Made by a program: the position numbers and the translations under genes
Notes under the pieces: generated by a model
What the model was told of the DNA's origin: nothing
The model's database searches: none
What the model saw: the letters and a program-made list of their open reading frames with translations, nothing else
Shown here: positions 9,301 through 15,436 of the stretch, piece after piece
Layout of the letters: each line of letters starts with the position of its first letter
Numbering within the stretch: position 1 is the stretch's first letter
From: Methanosarcinaceae archaeon
Lineage (GTDB): Archaea; Halobacteriota; Methanosarcinia; Methanosarcinales; Methanosarcinaceae
NCBI GenBank assembly: GCA_030655675.1
Contig: JAUSPM010000138.1
Location: 1 to 26,568, forward strand
DNA length: 26,568 bases
Reading direction: 5' to 3'

Positions 9301-9408
9301 GCTCTCAATCAGATATACCTTCAGTCCGCTGTTTGCAAGATCAATGGCACTCTGTATGCCTGCCACACCTCCACCGGCTACGGCTACGGCGCCTACAAGT
9401 TTACTCAT
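6379..9408 (-). CDS. hdrA: tandem HdrA-HdrA fusion protein, 1009 aa
   Basis: Two HdrA modules in one chain. Module 1 (about 1-430) lacks the usual N-terminal domain and opens at the FAD motif GGGVAG (12-17); it keeps DCSMC (56-59) and both inserted ferredoxin sites (C108, C111, C114, C118; C155, C163, C166, C170) but has no C-terminal ferredoxin domain. Module 2 (about 450-1009) has the N-terminal CRCG (C458, C460), FAD motif GGGIAG (597-602) and C-terminal ferredoxin sites (C932, C935, C938, C942; C973, C976, C979, C983) but lacks the inserted ferredoxin sites. The two thus complement each other. ATG at 9408 overlaps the hdrB stop (ATGA), with GAGGTG upstream. It lies next to hdrB and hdrC, so it is probably the HdrA that contacts them. 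Confidence 0.93.
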   Translation of the reverse strand: MSKLVGAVAVAGGGVAGIQSAIDLANSGLKVYLIESSTSIGGKMAQLDKTFPTLDCSMCTLSPKLAEVSRHPNIELLTYSEITSIEGKAGDFKVKVKRKATYVNPKNCTACGLCVSKCPVKVPDEYNEGGNNRKAIYLAFPQAVPRVYTIDAEKCLYLTKGKCGNCAKSCENDAINYEDKGEEIEINVGSVILSTGFEPFDATQLEQYRLDHPDVVTSMQFERQLSSSGPFEGHVTLSDGTHPKKIAWIQCIGSRSPEIGRRNCSSVCCMYATKEAMVAMEHDSELETTIFNIDVRAFGKGFEEFYQKAKNEKGVRFINSRPSGVEVDPNTNKLSLKYELEDGNGIRQEEFDMVVLSIGLTPSKSSKQLVNIAGVEMDDLGFVKTRIDRPVETTRPGIFVSGTMQAPKDIPDTVADASGAASKASSLLSSERGSLVTEKQYPTEKDVGDEVRTGVIVCRCGINIGNVVDVPNVVEYAKDLNGVAFVKEEVYACSSDSLVGIADMVKEHNLNRVVVASCTPRTHEPMFRETLMEAGLNPYMFELANIREHCSWVHQNEKEKATRKARDTVRMSVSRANLLQPLYKQKVEFNNSGLVIGGGIAGMNAALDIADKGFHVTLIEKKPELGGLLNTYTKLQDGRSTNEVLEPLIARVESHDNITVLIDAELVELEGSIGNFTAHVKGDGVDEEIQCGVAIIATGADELMPEGYFSYGKYPNIVTQSKLEHMIDKGMDAKNVVFIQCAGGRNDERPYCSRACCTVAMKNAIRLKEDNPKRNIYMLYRDIRTFGRWEDLYTHARELGVVFMRYTEDKEPQVDEKSIKMFDQLLNMNFDINYDLLVLSAPMVAPDTNETLAPLFKVPLDSNKFFLEAHIKLRPVEFATEGVFLCGTAQAPKLVDEAVSQASAAASRACTILSSDFLETIGNISVVDSELCIGCGRCTMVCPYKAPELQEVVVETEEITYTTKKCEINPTVCKGCGSCAAECPTGAITSRHFTTPQIMAVIKAYGEGL

Positions 9409-10298
9409 TTTGCACCACCTCTTATCTTCTCGATAAACTTGCTATTGTCTACAAAGTTCAGATCAATACCCAGTTCCTCGGGCGTGAAACCCATGGCAAG
9501 TCCCAAAAGCTGCGAATAGTGCAACACAGGCATGCCATATTCTTTGTTGAATTTCGTCTTGATCTCGGTCTGTCCAACATCCAGTTGCAAATGACAGAAT
9601 GGACATGCATCTACAACACAGTCTACTCCTGCTGCAACCATATGTTCCAGCTTGTTGTCTACCAGTTTAAGAGTGGTATCAATTACTGCTGTTCTGGCAC
9701 CTCCGCCTGCACCGCAGCAAGCCATCTTGTCCTCATAATCCACCGATGTGGCACCTGTGGCCTCCACCAGTTCATCAAAGAACGTGGGATTTTCGGTACT
9801 TCCAAGATGTCTCTCTTTACTTGGTTTGACTAAATGGCAACCGTAATGTACCGCTACTTTCAGATCAATAGGATTGGTTATCGCCTGTTTGATCTTTTCG
9901 ACACCTATTTCCCTGAAAAGATATTCGATAATGTGGCGTACATCCTGTGTGCCCTTGAATTCGTGTCCAACCTCGGAAAGCATTTTGTTTACTTCTTCTT
10001 TCAGGTCAGCATCTTCTTTTAACATATGATTGGCATCGGTCAGGGAGCCATAACATCCGTTGCAGATGGTTAACAGGTCATCCCCCATTTCCTCGGACAA
10101 TGTGATGTTTCTGGATGCCAATGACAGCCATGTTGTTTTGTCAAAAGATCTGAATACTCCCGGAGCGGGACAGCATGAAGCACCTTCGAGGTCTTCCAGT
10201 TCCACACCCAACTTTTCCATTACCTTTTTAGTAGAGATTTCAATACCAGGGTAACGGTTGGGGGCAATACAGCCCAGGAAAAATGATAATTTGCTCAT
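9405..10298 (-). CDS. hdrB: heterodisulfide reductase subunit B
   Basis: HdrB holds the two noncubane [4Fe-4S] clusters that reduce the CoM-S-S-CoB disulfide. This 297-residue copy has both full CCG motifs: C10, C42-C43, C79 and C82; then C154, C194-C195 (ACCGAGGG), C232 and C235 (CPFC). The length is the family norm. ATG at 10298 overlaps the hdrC stop by 4 bases and has GGAGG 7-8 bases upstream. With all cluster ligands present it is expected to be catalytically competent. The true substrate could be the methanogen heterodisulfide or a related one, depending on the host. Confidence 0.95.
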   Translation of the reverse strand: MSKLSFFLGCIAPNRYPGIEISTKKVMEKLGVELEDLEGASCCPAPGVFRSFDKTTWLSLASRNITLSEEMGDDLLTICNGCYGSLTDANHMLKEDADLKEEVNKMLSEVGHEFKGTQDVRHIIEYLFREIGVEKIKQAITNPIDLKVAVHYGCHLVKPSKERHLGSTENPTFFDELVEATGATSVDYEDKMACCGAGGGARTAVIDTTLKLVDNKLEHMVAAGVDCVVDACPFCHLQLDVGQTEIKTKFNKEYGMPVLHYSQLLGLAMGFTPEELGIDLNFVDNSKFIEKIRGGAK

Positions 10299-10831
10299 TT
10301 CTTTTCCTCCTTTTCGGCTACGATCTTATCAAACCCTGCAATTTGCAGTAATTTTTTGACTTCATTTAGTGCATCGGGGAAACGGTGCACAGTTGGAGGA
10401 ACTTCGTCCAATCCCAGTGCTTTACGTTTTTCTTTTGTATCATCATTAATGGGAACTGCATGTCCTAACTTGACAACAATCTGTCCAACCTTTTTGTGGG
10501 CTGGCAGCATGATACCGTTGTGGACTGCAATTGTGCGGATCTTCAGCAGTGCATCCACGTTCGGCACACCCTGAGGACAACGTTCCTGGCACTTGTAACA
10601 CGTTGTACAATACCAGATATAAGGATCATTTAGCAGTTCATCCTTCATTCCAAGATTTGCCATGCGCAGGAATTTACGAATATTGTATTGGCCTTCCTGT
10701 TCTGTCATGGGACATCCCGAAGCACATCCCGTGCAGTTAAAACAAAGAGTGATCTTCTCGGCACCGGGTTCTTCGAACACTTCATCCCTGAATGCCAGAT
10801 CAAGTTCAGAGGTCTTTATAGTGTCACTCAT
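10295..10831 (-). CDS. hdrC: heterodisulfide reductase subunit C
   Basis: HdrC is the small two-[4Fe-4S] protein that passes electrons from HdrA to HdrB. Ligands are C30, C33, C36, C40 (CFNCTGCASGC) and C75, C78, C81, C85 (CTTCYKCQERC). I place the start at the ATG at 10831 (178 residues, MSDTIKTSELD), because GGAGGGG lies about 6-8 bases before it; the longer frame beginning at 10858 adds nine basic residues with no ribosome site. It overlaps the end of the HdrD-like gene by 8 bases, so the two are translationally linked. Confidence 0.94.
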   Translation of the reverse strand: MSDTIKTSELDLAFRDEVFEEPGAEKITLCFNCTGCASGCPMTEQEGQYNIRKFLRMANLGMKDELLNDPYIWYCTTCYKCQERCPQGVPNVDALLKIRTIAVHNGIMLPAHKKVGQIVVKLGHAVPINDDTKEKRKALGLDEVPPTVHRFPDALNEVKKLLQIAGFDKIVAEKEEKK

Positions 10832-11888
10832 CTTTCTTCCCCTCCATCTCATCTGCAAGGAACACAGTCAGATCCTTGATCTCGAAATCATAATCTTCAA
10901 CAGATTCCAGTTCGTTTTTCATGCAGGTCAGGTGAGCCAGACACTTTGGACAGGTAGTAACCATAACCTTGGCGCCCGTTTTCTTTGCCTCATCCAGTCG
11001 TGTTTTTCGCAATGCTTTACTCTTATCATTGCAGTTCATCATTGAACTGACACCGCAGCACCAGGCTTTCTCCTTGGTGTGAGCCATCTCGGTTACATTT
11101 GCACCAGCTTTGGTGAGACTGTCTCTTGGGGCATCATATTCGCCCATGTGGCGACCAAGTCTGCATGCATCATGATATGTTACATCGACGTTGGAATCAA
11201 TGCCAAGGTCAGCGTCTTTGAGAAGCTGGCTGATGTGGACCACTTTGATTGGCAAGTCATAGTCCTGGCTGAGTGTCCGGTAACATTCGGCACATGATGT
11301 GACCAGGGTCTCGATACCGCTTTCTTTAATGAGTTTGGTATTTTGTTCTTTCAGTTTATCGAATGTTGTCCGATCTCCCTGCCATAGTTGGTCATGACCG
11401 CAACATTTCATCTGCAAACGTTTGGGGTCAAGATCCATGCGATCCAGCAGTTTCATTGACGAGTTCGCAATTGAACTAAAATCTGCGTCCACATTGAAGA
11501 ACATGTCCTGGAAATCCAGACAGCCGGGATAATAACCGACCTTTGAATCTTTATTTCCCGCCTCTTCCAGGCTGGTTCTACTCTTATCAAGGTCTACCAT
11601 CATGTCAGATAAAAGGGTGAAAACTCCTTTGTGAACAAGATCGGCACTTTCTACGTTGCCATCTCGTTCTTCCTTTACAAACTCAGGATAATCCACACCC
11701 TGAGGGCATTCATCATAACAAAGGTTACAGGTAAGGCAGTTCCAGATATCATCAGAACCTGTCTTGTATACATTTGTCTGGTAAATGGTATTTCGGGGGG
11801 AGGTCTTCACGACTCTTCTAACCGGACAGATGGCAGTACACTTTCCACATTGGTAACAAAGTTGAATATTTGATGACGTACTACTCAC
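10824..11888 (-). CDS. HdrD-like protein (HdrC-HdrB fusion), first gene of operon
   Basis: A 354-residue soluble iron-sulfur protein joining an HdrC-type ferredoxin part (C11, C14, C17, C21; C51, C54, C57, C61) to an HdrB-type part with two CCG-like motifs (C123, C162-C163, C199, C202; C242, C277-C278, C313, C316). This is the domain plan of HdrD and related GlpC/TmcB proteins; HdrD is usually near 410 residues, so this is short. No membrane helix and no HdrE gene nearby. It makes the operon carry two HdrC/HdrB sets. The start is a GTG at 11888; just upstream and in frame lies ATG-TAG, and the only ribosome-like AGGTG overlaps the GTG, so start choice is less sure than elsewhere. The actual disulfide or partner is unknown. 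Confidence 0.88.
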   Translation of the reverse strand: MSSTSSNIQLCYQCGKCTAICPVRRVVKTSPRNTIYQTNVYKTGSDDIWNCLTCNLCYDECPQGVDYPEFVKEERDGNVESADLVHKGVFTLLSDMMVDLDKSRTSLEEAGNKDSKVGYYPGCLDFQDMFFNVDADFSSIANSSMKLLDRMDLDPKRLQMKCCGHDQLWQGDRTTFDKLKEQNTKLIKESGIETLVTSCAECYRTLSQDYDLPIKVVHISQLLKDADLGIDSNVDVTYHDACRLGRHMGEYDAPRDSLTKAGANVTEMAHTKEKAWCCGVSSMMNCNDKSKALRKTRLDEAKKTGAKVMVTTCPKCLAHLTCMKNELESVEDYDFEIKDLTVFLADEMEGKKDE

Positions 11889-11906
11889 CTACATTTTGAC
11901 TGTTGA

Positions 11907-11942
11907 CATATATGACATTGTAAATTGATAGATATAATTAAA
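11907..11942 (-). promoter_or_regulatory. candidate promoter region of the Hdr operon
   Basis: Read leftward there are two TATA-like boxes before the GTG at 11888: TTTAATTATATC (11931-11942, about 48 bases upstream, implying a 20-base leader) and the palindrome CATATATG (11907-11914, about 22 bases upstream, slightly close for a leaderless start). One of these most likely drives the ten-gene operon, since no gap larger than a few bases exists inside it. Confidence 0.4.
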
Positions 11943-12026
11943 GCATTTCTATTTGATTCTTATCTATTCCAATTGACATTCTATATAAGGGTTTCATTTA
12001 TTTTGGCTTAGATTATAATGTACATC

Positions 12027-12074
12027 CTGTGTAAAAAGTTGGGAATCTGCATATAAAGTCGGGATAGATTACGA
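12027..12074. repeat. imperfect direct repeat, left copy
   Basis: The stretch beginning TGTGTAAAAAGT and going on to AAAGTC matches 13275-13321 at about 34 of 47 bases without gaps. It also contains an internal near-duplication (GTGTAAAAAGTTGGGAATCT then GCATATAAAGTCGGGATAGA). The two copies bracket the accessory gene at 12232-13104. Diverged insertion-sequence ends are a likely source; no transposase is present. Confidence 0.5.
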
Positions 12075-12120
12075 TTTATAAAAAAAGATGTTAAGATATG
12101 CAATTACAATTCGTCACTGA

Positions 12121-12167
12121 CCCCGGACGGCGCTACGCTCTATCCGAGGCATCTTGGTAGATGCTCG
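12121..12167. other. pair of adjacent stem-loops
   Basis: GC-rich patch in AT-rich surroundings. The first stem pairs CGGA (124-127 past 12000) with TCCG (143-146), with an inner GCG/CGC around CTA. The second is CGA(G)GCATCT, TGGT loop, AGATGCTCG at 12145-12167, nine pairs with one bulged G. The two share a few bases, so they may be alternatives. No clear gene ends here. Could be an insertion-sequence end, an RNA element or a remnant. Confidence 0.4.
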
Positions 12168-12196
12168 ATTTAAGAAATAATTGGATTTCAAAAATG

Positions 12197-12206
12197 TTAT
12201 ATAAAA
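12197..12206 (+). promoter_or_regulatory. TATA box of the zinc-ribbon gene
   Basis: TTATATAAAA is centred about 30 bases before the ATG at 12232. There is no purine-rich ribosome site in between, so the transcript probably starts at or within a few bases of the ATG (leaderless or nearly so), as is common for archaeal single genes. Confidence 0.6.
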
Positions 12207-12231
12207 ATGATGTTTATAATAATTGATTACA

Positions 12232-13104
12232 ATGTCACAAAATAAATTTGTAAACTTTAACAATTTTCAAACAGCCCGACAAACGTGTTTCAGGTCTTTT
12301 TTTAAAAATTACAAAGAAAATGGAGATTCAGATGAATCATTGCAGAAAGCCTTAGATACTGCAAAAATCAACAATGACATTTTAAAATTAACACCACAGT
12401 ATTACAAAGGTTTACAAGGTGAAATTGTTTTTTTTGCAAAATATTATGAATCTTTTAATTTAGATCCACTTGTAGAAATAGGCGATGTTCATGCTGATTT
12501 TAGATCACAAGTAACCAACAAATATTATGATGTAACAACTAATACTGATTACAAAGATTTAAGTGACTACATAAGAAATGACTCAAAAGAATGTATGATA
12601 ACTTTTGTAGATGTTAACTCTGAAGAAGTTGAATTAATTCCAACCGTTTTTCATATATGTCCCGAATGTGGGGAAGCTTTACATTATGTTTATTGTATGG
12701 GTACTGAAGGATCAGATCAAATATTAGGAATAGATTACCAATCCCAAAATTTGTATAATTATTGTCAGCAATGTGGTCATTATAAAGAGGTTGATAGTAC
12801 ATTTTATGAGATTTATAATCCAAATGATGATTTGGAATTTTTGTTTGGATCACAAAATGAAACGACATTAGAAGCCAGAATGTATCTAAATAGAAAATGG
12901 ACAACGATTGCAAATCTTGCAAGAAAAGATTTTGATGTTTTCATTTCTTGTGTTACTCGTCCAGAATCAGAAATGGGGATGAATAAACATGATCTATATG
13001 AGGTAAATAATCCAAAATGGATTCATCCTATACTTGATTTGGATAAAAATCAGGGAAGAAAAATTATTTTTGACAGATCCGCTCCCATTTTAACTCCCAT
13101 TTAA
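12232..13104 (+). CDS. unrecognised zinc-ribbon protein, possibly nuclease-like, 290 aa
   Basis: A lone AT-rich gene for a soluble protein. I choose the ATG at 12232 (MSQNKFVNF) over a TTG at 12223 because the TATA box fits it. Four Cys form a likely zinc ribbon: C143, C146 (CPECG) and C178, C181 (CQQCGH), 31 residues apart. Ahead of it lies a stretch with GEIVFFAKYY (E64), VHADF (D89) and YYDVTTNTD (D100, T102), which has the helix-E, strand-D, strand-D/E-x-x order of PD-(D/E)XK nucleases but lacks the usual final Lys; this is a weak pattern match. Composition differs from the flanking operons and repeats bracket it, so it was probably acquired. A defence or mobile-element role is possible, not shown. 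Confidence 0.75.
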   Translation: MSQNKFVNFNNFQTARQTCFRSFFKNYKENGDSDESLQKALDTAKINNDILKLTPQYYKGLQGEIVFFAKYYESFNLDPLVEIGDVHADFRSQVTNKYYDVTTNTDYKDLSDYIRNDSKECMITFVDVNSEEVELIPTVFHICPECGEALHYVYCMGTEGSDQILGIDYQSQNLYNYCQQCGHYKEVDSTFYEIYNPNDDLEFLFGSQNETTLEARMYLNRKWTTIANLARKDFDVFISCVTRPESEMGMNKHDLYEVNNPKWIHPILDLDKNQGRKIIFDRSAPILTPI

Positions 13105-13165
13105 ATATAATAAAATTTTATGATGACTTATCGAGCATAAACTACCCATCTCGCAAAATAACTGT

Positions 13166-13187
13166 CCCTGTACTGAATAGTACAGGG
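13166..13187 (+). other. strong hairpin 62 bases after the zinc-ribbon gene
   Basis: CCCTGTACT (13166-13174) pairs perfectly with AGTACAGGG (13179-13187) around GAAT. It is not followed by a T-run, so it is not a typical terminator. The context, AAACTACCC 23 bases before and TCTTCATACAC right after, resembles the right end of IS200/IS605 (TnpB-type) elements, which carry such a subterminal hairpin. No tnpA or tnpB is present. Confidence 0.5.
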
Positions 13188-13274
13188 TCTTCATACACTT
13201 AAATAAAACGATTTCTTGCTTTGAATCCTGAGCCGATTACCAACCCTTACCCAAATCCCGTAATGCAGGGCCTT

Positions 13275-13321
13275 GTGTAAAAAGTAAAGAGTCTGTGCAT
13301 AAAGTCAGAGTATAATCCGAC
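13275..13321. repeat. imperfect direct repeat, right copy
   Basis: Begins with the same 12 bases, TGTGTAAAAAGT, as the left copy at 12027 and keeps TCTG and ATAAAGTC at matching spacing. It lies in the gap between the two convergent genes ending at 13104 and 13370. Confidence 0.5.
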
Positions 13322-13333
13322 TCTATTATCACA

Positions 13334-13356
13334 CGTTTTTAAAAACGAAAATCATT
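13334..13356 (-). terminator. possible U-rich terminator of the 510-aa gene
   Basis: Read leftward from the stop at 13370, the sequence is GATTTTCGTTTTTAAAAACG. It holds a 14-base palindrome (13334-13347) and two T-runs, about 15-35 bases past the stop. Archaeal terminators are often just U-rich tracts, so this fits, but weakly. Confidence 0.35.
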
Positions 13357-13369
13357 CGACGTACACCCT

Positions 13370-14902
13370 TCAACTGAGCACATGCACATAGACTTCACAC
13401 TTGTCGTCGCCGTGGCTCAACAAATTTATCACATCGAGTTCAGCCATGTCCCTGAAAGCACAGTGCATTGCACCTCGGAATATTCCTCTGCACACTTGAC
13501 ATGCCTCAACATCATTTGCAATTGGACATTTATTTACTGTGTAATGTGCACTATTGCCCTTTACATCCCAAGTTGACTCACGCCCAGGGATCTTATCGAT
13601 CCGCTTTAGAGCATCCCTGAAATCATCAACTGTCCAGACATCACCATAGCGTTTTTGATAATTGTATATAACATGTCTGCCAATCCGTCTGCCAAACACA
13701 CGCATGTGTCGTTCAGAATCGATATTCCTATCCTTCAAAAAAGATGATAATTCATGTAGCGGTTCACCAAAGACATCTTTTATACCCACATATTCCAGCA
13801 ATTCCAATATCTTTTGTTCGACCTCAGGCAAATGTTTCAGTATTATTACGTTACTGGTGATTTTATAATCGTAATTCAATCCTGATGCTTCAAGTAAACA
13901 AAGAATAATATTTTTCAGTTTTTCCACCGCGCGCATACTTCGATAACCATGATGTATTGTAAGATCTTCACTCTCAATATCAATCCGGTTAACGATACGT
14001 GATGTCTCAGCAGAGTGTTTTAGATTTAATAGCACTTCTTGTACCGACGTATCTGCAGATAATTTTTCACACAGGCATTCAGAACTCATGATAGCTCTTG
14101 GCAGTTTACCAACAAGGAGATTCTCATAGAACTTCCGGTGCATTGCCACAATCTCATAGTTCGTTGCACTATATTCACTAATTAAAGATCTCCAGAAATC
14201 CGGTTTTGAATTCAATTCTTCCATGATATTCTGCAGGTATCCGATATTCTTTAAAAGATCCTTATATGCCTCATTTGAACTTCCCTTTTGTTCAAGATCA
14301 AACATGAGTGTGTCAAGTTGTGAGCGCATATTTGTAATGCCCAATGAAGACGAAACCATATATGAACCAATGATTCCTGCAAGGAACATCCGTTTGTCAT
14401 GGTCAACTCCTTTGATCACCACATGAATGCCCGATGAACCGGGAGCATCGTCCGGAGTAAGTTCTAATGTGGCATCCCAATACAGACCGGTACATATATT
14501 CTGCATAGATTCCTCAAACTTGGAAGTTGAGGTGACCACAGATGGATCAAAAATCTGGTCCAAAACCTCTTTTTTGATAATGAGACCTTTTGTCTGGGAA
14601 AGAATTAGATCAAATAAGGGTTTTGGAACAACTGCCTGATCTTCCCTTATTTCCTTAAGCGCCGTGATAAGTAATGTGGCATCCTTGACATTCCCATAAT
14701 ATTTCAGCGCAACGTCAGTGAGATCAATAGTATCCCGTATTGCAGCACTGAGGTTCCCCTGGTGTTTTTCGAGCAGAGGCTCTATCTTTTTCAAATACTC
14801 TGCATCAAGTGCTATATGTTTTCTTTGCAGTAATTGCTTCGATTTGCTGCTTGTAACGACATTTTTGTCGTCTGCTTTTTGATAACTTGCCTCAGTTTTC
14901 AT
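13370..14902 (-). CDS. probable regulator: ribbon-helix-helix start and V4R-like end, 510 aa
   Basis: A monocistronic soluble protein. Residues about 26-60 (RKHIALDAEYLKKIEPLLEK, then LSAAIRDTID) read like a CopG/MetJ-type ribbon-helix-helix DNA-binding unit. The middle (60-450) is mainly helical with no motif I know. The last 55 residues hold five Cys (C459, C468, C471, C481, C502) in the pattern seen in V4R / 4-vinyl-reductase sensor domains, ending HGDDKCEVYVHV; such domains bind small molecules or metals. A ligand- or redox-sensing transcription regulator is the best guess. ATG at 14902 has GAGAGTGAT about 11 bases upstream. It lies between the Hdr and Mrp operons and could control either; nothing in the sequence proves this. 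Confidence 0.75.
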   Translation of the reverse strand: MKTEASYQKADDKNVVTSSKSKQLLQRKHIALDAEYLKKIEPLLEKHQGNLSAAIRDTIDLTDVALKYYGNVKDATLLITALKEIREDQAVVPKPLFDLILSQTKGLIIKKEVLDQIFDPSVVTSTSKFEESMQNICTGLYWDATLELTPDDAPGSSGIHVVIKGVDHDKRMFLAGIIGSYMVSSSLGITNMRSQLDTLMFDLEQKGSSNEAYKDLLKNIGYLQNIMEELNSKPDFWRSLISEYSATNYEIVAMHRKFYENLLVGKLPRAIMSSECLCEKLSADTSVQEVLLNLKHSAETSRIVNRIDIESEDLTIHHGYRSMRAVEKLKNIILCLLEASGLNYDYKITSNVIILKHLPEVEQKILELLEYVGIKDVFGEPLHELSSFLKDRNIDSERHMRVFGRRIGRHVIYNYQKRYGDVWTVDDFRDALKRIDKIPGRESTWDVKGNSAHYTVNKCPIANDVEACQVCRGIFRGAMHCAFRDMAELDVINLLSHGDDKCEVYVHVLS

Positions 14903-14940
14903 AGGGAAATATCACTCTCACGGTCATCTATACAAAAGCA

Positions 14941-14952
14941 CATAAATATTTA
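14941..14952 (-). promoter_or_regulatory. candidate TATA box of the 510-aa regulator
   Basis: Read leftward, TAAATATTTATG is centred about 45 bases before the ATG at 14902, which predicts a leader of roughly 20 bases that includes the GAGAG ribosome site. Confidence 0.4.
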
Positions 14953-15160
14953 TCGATTCATTTTGGATAGTAATCTATATAAAATAATACCTTTTGTTCG
15001 GCATCCAGAAAACATGGTGTCAATATTTTCGCCTCTTCGCTGTTTCATGTGGGTATAATTGTAACATTGCATAATCCGGTTCCATCGTACTCCTGAAAAA
15101 GTCAATGGCCTGGAAGTGATCTGACCACGAAGAAAATTATCCTTAATATTATTCCTGTTG

Positions 15161-15200
15161 AAGTCATTGACCTATATGCAAAATCATTGATCTATATATT
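15161..15200. repeat. two tandem 20-base units
   Basis: AAGTCATTGACCTATATGCA is followed directly by AAATCATTGATCTATATATT, 15 of 20 bases the same. A third partial copy, AAGTCAATGGCCT, starts at 15099. The spacing of two helical turns suggests a DNA-binding site upstream of the usp-mrp operon or the divergent regulator. Confidence 0.5.
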
Positions 15201-15427
15201 AGTATACTGGATACATAACATTTCGATTTCATAAGATTTCAAACTACATGTGTACACTCTTAATTGCCCAGTGGGTACAAAGCCCATTATCTCGCCAATC
15301 GTGGCCCACATTTTCCCATTTGTAACCACTTTGGACACGATTGTTCATTCACCACCCGGGAATGTGGGGCGTGCACACACTGCTTGTGCTAATGGGGACA
15401 TGATCCCGTTTTTGCATCCCAAATCAG

Positions 15428-15436
15428 TATATATAA
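15428..15436 (+). promoter_or_regulatory. TATA box of the usp-mrp operon
   Basis: TATATATAA lies about 66 bases before the ATG at 15498. A start site 25 bases downstream gives a leader of about 40 bases that holds the second TGCATAATC-CGGTT copy and the GAGGTG ribosome site. Confidence 0.55.

Noticed and set aside
12121..12167. tRNA gene
   Set aside because: The stems do not form a cloverleaf, there is no T-loop consensus and no CCA-like end.
12614..12922. 102-residue leftward open frame inside the zinc-ribbon gene
   Set aside because: It overlaps the zinc-ribbon motif coding bases, has no promoter or ribosome site, and arises from the AT-rich composition.
13334..13347. 14-base palindrome CGTTTTTAAAAACG as an operator
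   Set aside because: It lies downstream of both convergent genes, so a terminator role fits better than operator.
15161..15200. CRISPR array
   Set aside because: Only two tandem units of 20 bases with no unique spacers, and no cas gene in the window.
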